Positions 46,172 to 58,100 of a stretch of DNA of 64,000 bases are shown here, piece by piece. The notes under the pieces were generated by a model that had not been told where the DNA came from, searched no databases, and saw nothing but the letters and a program-made list of their open reading frames with translations. Positions within the stretch are counted from its first letter, which is position 1, and each line of letters begins with the position of its first letter. Origin of the DNA: Holothuria scabra. Lineage: Eukaryota > Echinodermata > Holothuroidea > Aspidochirotida > Holothuriidae. Both the position numbers and the translations under genes were made by a program. The stretch is from the NCBI GenBank assembly GCA_037179385.1, contig CM074193.1, positions 46,219,082 through 46,283,081 of the forward strand, given 5' to 3'.

Positions 46172-49100
46172 GTGAGTATCCTGGAAATAGGCTAGTTAAA
46201 CAGCTAGATGTTGGTTAAATGACACACTAATCCGATTGTTTAACATAGTATCAGCAAGATTCTAGCCTAGGCTAGCAGTATTTTCCAACTTCAAACATGA
46301 TTTAAGTGCCCCTCCCCTCTGAACCCTCTTTCGAAACACCGACATGGTCATACTCTACAGACCCGAGCTCAAAGTCTTAAGGAATTCTTTTTTATTATTA
46401 TTTCTTTTATTATTATTTCTTGTAGAGTTAGCTAGTCTGCTTGTCGTATGAATTTCTATTTGTTCAATGCACCTTATGGACTCCTTTGTGTAGATGGCGG
46501 GGCGGGGTGGGCTTGCTTCGCTGGGGTGCTTGTTTAGCTGACTATGGTATTTAGCAGTGCACGTACCCAACTTCTTTCTCATCCTGGGATGTCTATAGCG
46601 GGGATTTGTCGAAATCCAAGTTGTCCACTCGGTTAGTATCGAGTAACCTGTTGTCAGCATTTATATATTTGGCACATTTCAGGCAACATGAGAAATAACT
46701 GGAAATACATCGGACTTCACCGGTTTTCGTGTAATCAATATAACAACGGGCGCGTTGCCACGATGGGACAGAGGTGGGTTGGCCCGAGGAAAAACGTTGC
46801 CCCCCAATTTTTCCGATAAAAGATTTGCATCGAAGGATGATAAAAATTATTGCGTACAATAACACCTCAAGGAAACCCTCGTTACTTATTTTGTTGACTT
46901 GCGTCTGGAATCCGCGAAGAATGCAAAACTTTTCCCAAAGGGAAGTATGGTACCCTTCCCCTGAACCTCTCCCGAGACCGTCGAAACATACCGGAATGTG
47001 TCCCTAATTGTGCTCTCGCTACGGGGCTGGCTTATCAAAGATACCTGTGACAAGGGGTGAAAAACAGAAAACGGATATTTTACACTTGATTGAAACAAAA
47101 CATATGACGTAACAGTCCAAGCTAAGCCCGTTTCCAAGGAGGGAATCCTCGACAATTTTTGCCTCTGGAGGGTGTCGAAGTTTGCCAGTGACTTCATTCA
47201 TAAATTTTCCCATTTGGTGAAAAATCGCCCTGGAAAATATTTTCACCCCACCCTTCAGTACATTGTCTGGCTGCGGCTAGCAGCTTCAGTCCCATGTTTA
47301 AGTGAGACGCATCGGGTATGGGACGGGCCATATTGATCATGAAGCCGCTTTCAATTTACTGGTGTACACTCTTAAAACGTTGGGTAAAATATCCGTTGGT
47401 TAAAGAAGTTTATGAAATGTGTTGGTAAAACTTTGCCCAACTTTGGGGCTAATTGGTGCACTGTTTAAACGCTGGGCAAAGTTTTGTTGAGTAAAAGTAA
47501 TTGCCTAAGTGTTGGTCAATCTTTGCTCACAAAATGGTTAAATTTCGCCTTCCATGCACGCGTATACTGTAATACCCAACTGACTGGTCAAAATGACGAT
47601 AACATTTTATTCTACAGTTGAGCATATTTTCCCTTTACCCACTTGTTGGGTAATTTTTTGCCAATTTGTTGGGTATATTATTGGTTGCAGTGGTTTCACC
47701 AAACAACAGTACACTTGACCCGATTTGTTTCACAATTCTTCTCATAATCATGCAGACATGGTACCATGACCTGAAAATTGTCTTTGGCATCTTTTATATT
47801 GGCCAAACAGCTAAACTCGTACATTATTTTAGACCATGAAATCGATCTCCTTTTCCATAAAATTCTTTAAATAGTACTACGAACTAGAACACATTTGAAT
47901 GAGATTCCATGATTCGTATTTGGCGCAAAACTGCTATCCAATGAGAGGTTAGGATCTGGGATATTCTCTTTCACGTCCGAATGAGCCTTTATATATTATT
48001 ATTCGAAAGATTTCGGCATAACAAGAAACCTGTTTCATAACCATGATAACAGTGTATGAGAGAGAGAGCTACGGACCAGCTAATTCTCATGCTGCCCTTG
48101 TGTTCATATTTATGCATTGATGAAACTACAAGACTTCATCACATCATTTACACACATCATTTTACAGTGCCTTTTAAAAATGATAGTTTTGGACGTACTT
48201 ATACGGAACTCAGTGACAAACCAAATAGGTTATTAAGCCAGGGTTTTTAAACTGGGGCCGATGGGTTACCATAACCAGGGAGCTGCAGTTGCAGCTCCCT
48301 GCCATAACCTACAATCTAACATGTAAAGAAAGCACCAACGGTTAAGGAAAAGATGATTAACATATAACCAACATTTGGTTAATACATTTGCCCAACAGCT
48401 TAATAAAAGATGTGCCCAACAAGTGGGTATATTTTTAAATGCTAATTTACCAAACAGTTGGGTAATCTCCTGCCCAACAGTTGGGTTCAAACTTTACCAA
48501 ATTTGGTTGGTTAAAGTTTTGCCCAACTGTTTAGGTTGTTGAATAGATGCCCAGTGTTGGTCAAAAAGTTGGGCAAAATTTGCCCACTTTTTTTAAGAGT
48601 GTAGGCTGGAGTAGTTTACATGTGAAGTTTTGACATAAACTGACGTAAACTTAGGAAAATATGGGTGCTGGGGCTATCTGATGTCCATCGTTGTATCAGG
48701 TAATTCTACTATTGCTACAGCCTGCTGAACGGTTGTTTGTTAGATGGATTTTTACGGTCCAGTTTCCAACCTATTGGTTCAAGTCCAGCCGGCCACGGCC
48801 TTTTTCCAGTCGTGGCTCACCGGCTTGTTTTGCCTACTCCATTGCTTATGCAGAGCATTACACACAAGGGCAGTAGGTTCCATTTTTAGAGTCTTTGGTA
48901 TGACTCGACCTGGGAATAGAACCCGGGTCTTCTGCGTGAGAGGCGGATGCTCTTGTGAAAAGATCATCACATTGCACTTAAGAATGGTACATCCCCTTAT
49001 ATACAAAAACCACGAGGTGTTGCAATTCAACTATTCAAGTTTATAGTAAAACATCATACCATTGTTTTGAACTGCCCTAAAAGTTTTCACGGGGAGGGGG

Positions 49101-52100
49101 GACTGAGGCTTTACCACTACCTCCGCACGCGGGGTCTATTCCAACCACGAAACTGTCAGAATAGAGACAATTCTTTCCTCCCGGGTGCATTTACACGCGG
49201 TCGTTGTGTTTGCGTATTTCAACAATTCCCTCTCTATAAATCTTTCAACCTCTCATTATAATGCTGGTACCGTCACAACGAAGTATCTTGAAGAGTGACA
49301 TACGTACGCGAGAGGCACTCGCTATATAAGACCATTAATAGGGAAAATCACTCCTTTAGAGTGGTATTAGGGACCGACCTGAATTTGGAGTGAAAATTTC
49401 AATCAAAGAAGAGTTATTCTCACTTTTTGATTCCTTGCCGAAGGCAGGCAAGGAATCTATGCGATGGTGATGTCGTTTGTATGTGTGTGTGTGTGTGTGT
49501 GTGCGTGCGTATGTGACGCTTTGGCTTGTAAACACGATATCTCAAGAAGGGTTAGGGTGACCAACCTCATATTTGGTGCGTAGGATGTTCGTATTGAGTA
49601 GATGATCCCTATTGTTTTTGGTGGAGATCAAAGGTCATTTGTGGTCACGAGAGGTCAAAAGGTCAAAACTTCGTAAACACGATATCTCGAGAACGGTACA
49701 TGTGACTATGCTTATAATGGTGTGTGGGTTGGTCATATTGAATAGATGATCCTTATTGATTTTTGGTGGAGTTCAAAGGTCATATGGGGTCACGAGAGGT
49801 CAATAGGTAAATTCCTTAGAAATTGCTTGTAAACACGGTATCTCAAGAAGAGTAAGTGTGACTAATCTCATATTTAGTGTGTGCATTGACCATATTGAGT
49901 AGATGATCCCTGTAGTTTTTGGAGGAGATCAAAGGTCATTTGGGGTCACGAGAGGTCAAAAGGTCAAAACTTTGTAAACACGATATCTCGAGAACGGTAC
50001 ATGTGACTATGCTCATATTTGGTGTGTAGGTTAGACATATTGAGTAGATGATCCCAGTCGTTTTTAATGGAGGTCAAAGGTCATTTGGGGTCACGAGAGG
50101 TCAAAAGGTCAAATCTTTGTAAACACGATATCTCGAGAACGGTACATGTGACTATGCTCATATTTGGTGTGTAGGTTGGACATATTGAATAGATGATCCC
50201 TATCGTTTTTGGTGGCGGTCAAAGGTCATTTGGGCTCACGAGAGGTCAATAGGTAAATTCCTTCGAAATTGCTTGCAAACACGGTATCTCAAGAAGAGTA
50301 AGTGTGACTAATCTCATATTCGGTGTGTGCATTGGTCATATTGAGTCGATGATCCCTATTGTTTTTGGAAGAGGTCAAAGGTAATTTGGGGTCACAAGAG
50401 GTCAAAAGGTCAAAACTTTGTAAACACGATATCTCAAGAACGGTACATGTGACTGCTCATATTTGGCGAGTGTGTTGGCCATATTGAGTAGATGATGAGT
50501 TCAAAGGTCATTTGGGGTTATGAGAGGTCAAGAACGGTACATGTGACTGTGCTCATATTTGATGTGTGGATTGGTCATATTGAGTAGATGATCCCTATTA
50601 TTTTTCTTAAAAGTCAAAGTTCATTTGGAGTAAGCATGTTCAAAGCCTGACAAGCTTTCCTGCACAGTGTTGCAAGAAAGGTCACTTGTAGGGTCCTGTA
50701 ACTTGTCATGTAGACGGCACATAGTGAATACATGGTCCCAGAAATTTTTGGTGGAGGTCAAATGTCACTTGGGTTCACAACGGGCTAGGGGGATCTCAAT
50801 GTAGGAAGATTGGATGCCTTGCATGTGTACTTTTTGGGCACATGATGGAACCCTGTTGATTGAAAAACATTGCAAAGCAATGCCAATATGAAAAAACGCC
50901 TTAAATGTCAGCGGCAAGGAATCACTAAGCCTTTTGGCTTTCTGGTTAAATTAACCACCCAGTCTTAATTTTAGATCCATTCCTAAGTTCACACTTTTGG
51001 AGTTAAAGGACAGATATCTCTGAATATTCATGGAACGTTGGCTTTGGATTACAGCTCCTCGAGATAGCTCAAATAGCAGCACTCAGTAGTGTTCATGAAG
51101 ACGTATCTTTATAGAAGTTCTCTACACTTTGCAATGGAATAAAGGCGACCTCTTCGAGCTCAACTGTTATCGAATGCTAGCACCGAGTGTCGATTATATG
51201 CATAAACTTTAGATTACGGGCAACATTTGAAGCAAGGTGTATACGTTTTGAAGCATTTTTTCTCTAGACAGGCTGAACAAAGAATATGCATTCTGACACA
51301 TGCTTATTATCTTCTGCGCAAGCTCATTAATAATCTCCTGGCATGTGAACCTGTTCCGCTCTCCCTGCTGGAGGCTGCGGTCATTTGGATGCTTCAGGCT
51401 CCAAAGTTTGTAAATTGCGGTTATTTGGAAGAGTTTTTGGTTTCGATGATAAGAGAAACCAATGCATTCATGATGGCGTGCGTGTGTATGTATGTATGTG
51501 TGTGTGCGTGTGTGTGTATGTGTGTGTGTGTTTGTGACACTTTGCTTATTAACACGATATCTCAAGTTAGGAATGCCTGAGAGTTTTCAAACTTGGTACA
51601 TAGATGCGCTGTATTGAGAAGAAGAACCCTATTGTTTTTGGTGGAGATCAAAGGTCATCTGGGGTCACCGGGGGTCAATTTCTGAAAATCTCGTTAACAC
51701 AATATCTCAAGTTTGGAAGCTTAGACAGATTTCATATTTGGTATGTGAATGTGTTATAGTCAGGAGATGGTCCCTATTGTTTTTGGCGGAGGTCAAAGGT
51801 CATCTGGGGTCACCGGGGGTCAAAGTCTGAAAATCTCGTTAATGCAATATCTGAAGGTAGGAAACTTGGATAGATTTCATATTTGGTATGTGGATGCATT
51901 ATAGTCAGTAGATGGTCCCTACTGTTTTTGTCGGAGGTCAAAGGTCATCTGGGGTCACTGGGGGTCAAAGTCTGAAAACCTCGATAACACAATATCTCAA
52001 GGTAGGAAGCTTGAATAGATTTCATATTTTGTATGTGGATGCATTATGGTCAGGAGATGGTACCTAATGTTTTTGATGGAGGTCAAAGGTCATCTGGGGT

Positions 52101-55100
52101 CACTGCTGGTCAAAGTCTGAAAATCCTGCTTATGCAATATCTCGTGATAGGAAACTTGGATAGATTACATATTTGGGTAAGTGGATGCATTATGGTCAGA
52201 AGATGTTCCCCACTGTTTTTTGGCAGATATGAAAGGTCATCTGGGGTCTCCAGGAGTCAAAGCCTGGAAACCTTTTTAAATATGATCTTTCAAGATAGCT
52301 ATTTGTCCATTTGTCTGTCTGTTGTTTGTATGTCTAGCAATGTATGGCTTTTACGGAGGTCAAAAGGTCATCTGGAATGACAAAATTATTTTTTGAACAT
52401 GCTAGCATAATATTTGAATGAGAAGTTAATGGTGCCTGATGGCACTCTTTGAAACGGAACATTTAGGTATCATCGAAACCTCAATGCATTTTTGCATTCT
52501 GGTTTTATATCCAATACTGTTACTTAGAACTTAATTTCAGAACACCAAGTTCATTTTGTAATTACAAACGAGCATGGCATAAAATGCTTTGCCAGTCTGA
52601 TGGCTCCAGCAAGGGATGCAATGATTCAGAAAAGTATCACTACTACTTAATGGTTTCTCCGTTTCTGAACAGTTTATTACTTCAAAACTCAGTTGCTTGA
52701 CCTAATTCTCGCCACTTTTAAAACACCAGAAGTTTTACCAGAGACTTGTTATAGACAACTCCCGCTTCTGCTCCGAAGAGAGGAACTTGTCTATCCGAGT
52801 CTATCAACTCCACAACGGCTTCATACTATACCCTTACAACCAACAAATTCAGAGTGTGCCAAATATAGCCCGTTAGTGGTCACCCCAAGGCAGGCTCGCG
52901 CCCCTCTATGAAAATTAAGTAGAAAACCCTTGGGCCCGTAGCTAGACAGGATGCCAAGGCAGCGAAAAACGTGTTTAAGGGAAGGGCGTCGAAATATTCA
53001 GGGACATATGTTAAAGGCCATGATTTTTTTTATCTTTTGTGGCTTTTCCCCGGTCAGAGGCTTGACCCTTTAATGTTATACAAAGTCTAATACTTTGCAA
53101 GAGTAATATCGTATGATTGAAGCTATACTCGGCTCTATTTATTTTAAAGTTTGTGATGTTTCTGCATGATGTATGTTTTGTTTGCCAAAGCTCTTGACGA
53201 CACTTAAAATTATAGCGCTACTCACTTCGTACACAGTGGCAAAGGTCATATTTTGACCTCAATGATTGCATCTTAAATTTGGGAAAACTTGAAAAAGCTT
53301 TACGGATTAAATATTTTAGCAAGACCACACTTAAATCTGTTTGCAACCGCTATACATGTGGGTGGACTTGTAAATGCCAACGTGTAAAGTATCTACGACA
53401 TAGAAGACTCTGTCAAGTGAAAGCCGGTTATGAGACTTTCGATCTTTTCAAATCTGATAAAACTAAAGCAAACCGCTGGTACCGAATGTATATATATCTT
53501 ATATATATGAAACAAATGACGTTACTACGAATCAACATGTATGATGTATCAGAGAGTATATAGGACATGCAAAGTACATGACAACAAATGATATCCCTAC
53601 CCGCTGGCTTCGGCCTTGGGCTTATCGACTGAAGATCAGATTACGCTTATTCGATAATAATTTATGAAACGGCCGATGATGATGCTTCACACTTGTATGA
53701 GCCCATGATAAAGCAACTCTTGCCTGCGTATATGGCATAAGCATATTCTTATATTGTATTCATATATTGTAAACACTCAATTATCTCAAGAAGGGTAGCA
53801 TTGAGGGATCTCATACTATGTGGACACCTCTTATTGAGTAACAATCCCTATTGGTTTTGATGAAGGTCAAAGGTCAATTGGGGTTACTAGAGGTTAAAGT
53901 GCATCAGTAATGAAAATTGCTTGTAAACACTCTGTTCAAGAACAATAACTTTGATGAATCTCATGTTTTACATAAAGGATAAATGACCCATACATTGTAG
54001 ATGATCCCTGTTGTTTTTGTTACAGTTCAGAGGTCATTTGGGGCCACTAGAGGTCGAAGTTTGAATTTTGTTTAACAGGATTAATTCTTAAATGAAAACA
54101 TTTTTGAAGCTGGGACTTCCAGCAGAAGTCGATTAATTGGTTGAAACCTTCTCTGCAATAGCACGGAAACCATGTGGTCATTTGTGGTGAAGAAGGAAAA
54201 TAAAATAAACATCCGTATTCTACGGTAACGTGGATTAGCCGTAAACCACTGTTATCATATGCGATCAAATGGTATAAAGCCTATCAATTGAGCGTGCACT
54301 GTAAGTACCCGTATAATATTCCATGGCTTTATTGCAAAATGCGAAATTATCCAATGGGTGAACTGCATCCCACCCGGAAAATTCCAATTCGTTTAACCAT
54401 CAAACTTGGACTTAAAGGCCAAGTCCTCTCACCCGAAACAATTTCAATTTTCTAACCCAGCAAAACTGTGTCTGAAACTCATCCTCAGACATCGGTTTAT
54501 TGCTTCAGGCTGAGTATACAAGATCCTTGTGTGTAATAGTCAAAACACTCCTAGTACAGTACATGCATACTGTGAAAATATGAGCTACAATACTGCAACA
54601 CATCTTTAAAAATCTGTCAATCAAAAGAGCTGTACCAATCGATAATTTCTGTAAACTTACTACAAAAATTGAGTTTGGGGTGAGAGTTGACTGTATTCAG
54701 GAAAATGCACTGTAAAAACAAAAGAATGAACTAAGTCCACGGACTGCCTGTATACATGGGAAGAGCATGTAACATGTACGTCCTATCCGTAGATTGTCGC
54801 CACTGACGGGGTCGAAAAAGGCGCATCAAGATGGCCGTCGTGAAGCTATAAATCGTCTGATTTGACGACGACTCTGTTATATTATAATCAAAAGTTAAAC
54901 TTGAATGGAAAAGAATACCATATTCCTGCAATTAGTTCAGTGATTTTTATCTTACTTTCCATTATTTCAAAAATATTTTAACTTTCTTGAAAAATCTGGT
55001 AAATTGACTTGGGCAAGTCCAAATTTTTACATTCATTTGATTTTACATTCATATGATTTTAAAATCATAGCAGACAGCCATCTTGGCGCGCTTTTCTTAC

Positions 55101-58100
55101 ACGTACGGTAGCAACAATCTACCATGTAGTATGCTCTGTCCATGTATAGGAAGTGCGTGACTAGGTCATTCTCCGTCTAAAAGAGTGAACGGTGTTGGTT
55201 CACTCCAATAGAGTGGTATTTCTGCACTCCAAGAATCATGGGTGAAATTCACGCCAAGAAAATAAAAAAAAACTCTTTAAACGAGTGTCGACAGGAATCA
55301 CTTATTTAAGAGTAGTCCCTCTAGGCACACTATCAAGAGTGAAACTTTGCTCTTTTGGAGTAATTTCACTCTTCCTGGAGTGAATTTCACCCTTCTTGGG
55401 TGAATTTTCGCTCTTTTAGAGTGAATTTTATAGCTTTCACTCTTGCAACGAGTGAAATTTCACTACTTTCATTTTTTAAAAAAGTAAATCGGATATTACG
55501 AATGTATAGTAATGATGACTAAGGTGAAAGCGCGGCCTCCAGCTAGAAATGTAAAACAGGGTCCGTAACGGCTGTTTATGGAAGCGATGGGTACACTCTA
55601 CAAATGAAAAAGTGAAATATCACTAGTTAGAAAAGTGAAAGTTATTAAGCGTGAAATTCACTCCAATAGAGCAAAGTTTCCCTCTTGATGGAAGCGGGCA
55701 AAAGGGACCACTCTTAAAAAGAGTGATCCCTGCAGGCAGCCCTTAAAGAATGCTCGTATAGGTCTGGAACATTTGTTATCTCTCTGATTTTCTATGTAAA
55801 TTGTACCAGTCACGATGATTTTTGCTTCATTTCAGACATTTTTCGAAAGTGAAAGAGTTCGGTCGCGCTAACTACCTTCTAAGATTTCTGAATATGTGAT
55901 TAAAAACATGCCAGGCCTTTTTAATCTCAAATGGATTCACAATCCTCCAGACCCTTGCTGAAATGAAAGCCTTCTATAATTATTTTTTCGGGGCGAGGGC
56001 TGCAGATAATTGACAGTAACATCTTGCTATTGATTCTGTCTCTCACCACTATGGAGGGGGCGGGGGGGGGGGGGGTAAGGTTGCAAGGTGAAATAAACAA
56101 AACATATCCGGATTTCAAATCGTTGGCGTATTTTGATACATTCGTTTTTGAATATTATTTACATATTTACCGGTTTGAATGTAGACTCAGAGCCACCAGT
56201 CGAGCTCAAAACCGATTGTTTCTAATAGATTCACGGGAGTCCCATTAATTTTATATTTGTGAACGCTCTATTCAAAAATGTATTGCGCCTAAAGAAAACT
56301 ATATTTCTCAACAATCATCACTCAAAGAGTTTTGACATACCACAAGAAGTGATTAAAGTAGTATCAATCGGAGTCCATGGCGCATGCAACCAGGGTTTCT
56401 CTCAAGAGGTGTAGGTATGCAGGATGTTGTGTGCTACCTCCCCCCCCCCCCCCTCTTCAAATCAAACCGTGTGCTAGTTGTTGAAGTAAAATTTGTATTT
56501 TACGTCTTTACTCATTGTAAGCAGTTAAGACAAATGGCTCAGTGAGGATGGGGGGGGGGGGGGGCATGGCCCATTTTTCCCTCTGGATACGGTACTGATC
56601 GGAGGAGCTCGGCCTACTCGTATTTTGGGAAAATGTATAACGGTTATGGAGCCTACAACTGAAAATACGATCCCTGTCAAAATCAAAAGTACAATTAGTA
56701 CATATTGGCTTGCCTCGGAATCTTCAAACAGAATCGAAGTGTACGTAGTCGAAGGGGGAATTCCAGCAGTAACTTCCGGGTCACAGAAGTCACCAAACGG
56801 TACTTCTATAATATCTGCTCCTTGAAGACTAATTGGATAAGAGCAAGACATCCGCCGGATTGACGAAGGGTTACTCTGGAAGTGTTCCTGTACATCATAC
56901 AAGTTACAACCGCATATCCAATAATTGCCAGACATAGAAACCAAAAGACTGGAAGATACGTTCAACATCTCAAGAGGAACATTTGTTAATTTGTTATGAT
57001 CCAACTCTAACGATTCGAGACTTGTTAAACCTTGGAGTGACCATGCATAACACGAGTGAATTAAATTATACGATAGATCGAGAGATTTTAACCATTTCTT
57101 ATTTTGGAATGATTCTCTACCCACCACCGCCATTTTATTGTCTCTTAAATTTAGAGTGCGTAGACTAGAAAGGTTCCTCAAGAGTAATACTGGGACGTCT
57201 TCCAAATTGTTATTTTCAAGGACAAAGGCTTCGAGAGGATGTTCCGATGATCCCAATGCAAACTGGTGGATTTTAAAAATGATATTACTCTTTAAAGTCA
57301 AGTACACGATGTTCGGAAAACCAACAAGGCTTAAATTTTGTAAATTAGAAAGTGAATTTGATTTCAAGTACAAATTTTGACATGAATGTAAGCTCACCAG
57401 TGGCGTAGCTACTGGGGGGGGGGGGGGAGGGGGGCAGGGAGGGCAAATTTGCCCCCCCCCCCGGAAAAATTTTTGGGGAAATTTGATAAATTTTCTTATT
57501 CTTACAAAAATTTCTCAAACTCTTAGGTAGAATAAGCATTTGTGAGACATTTTTCATACATAATTCGTATTTTCATGCAACAACAAATTAACTCAGATTT
57601 CGTCAGTGTCGCATGAACCGGCCCTACTCGTGTTCCACAGAAATGTCCTCGCCGCGTAGCAGATTGAATGTTCTCTTGTATACGCACTGGGGTTATGATC
57701 AGTGCATTTCAGTGCACACATTCAGGTATTTAACAACAGCTGATACGGTGTAACTAACACTGAAAGGCTGTAAACCCGAACTTATCCCCACAGTCTCTGT
57801 GCTGTGCACTTTGGGAATTCAGTAAAAGGATGTGAAAACTGACAAGTCACTACCATAGACCCCCGGGGTTATTATGTTGTTCTACAAGCTAGTAGTAGCT
57901 ATACCGATTTTACTCTGTGTTCGTAACGATGGATGGGGCTGAAACAATCCATGGCCAACGATAAACTTCAAGTTAGTCTAAAAATAAGAATGAACGGGAT
58001 CCATTGGCATACTTAGATTTTGTTACTTAGCCTAATCCTTGGAGGCTTACAGTCTAGCTCGGAAAAATAGCTTTCTGCTCACTTGGGGTGTAACAATAAA

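Noticed and set aside
46355..47246. Several short open frames after SLC5 exon 1
   Set aside because: They overlap on both strands, lie within the intron and show no family features.
49430..50640. CRISPR-like repeat-spacer array
   Set aside because: Units are about 155-170 bp, diverged throughout and lack uniform short spacers; the genome is eukaryotic.
51209..51580. Two opposite open frames of about 117 residues
   Set aside because: Both run through the (TG)n tract of the array element; Thr-His and Cys-Val repeats are translation of a microsatellite.
53279..53563. 94-residue Cys/Lys-rich open frame
   Set aside because: No recognised family, no plausible neighbours or splice partners, composition similar to random AT-rich sequence.
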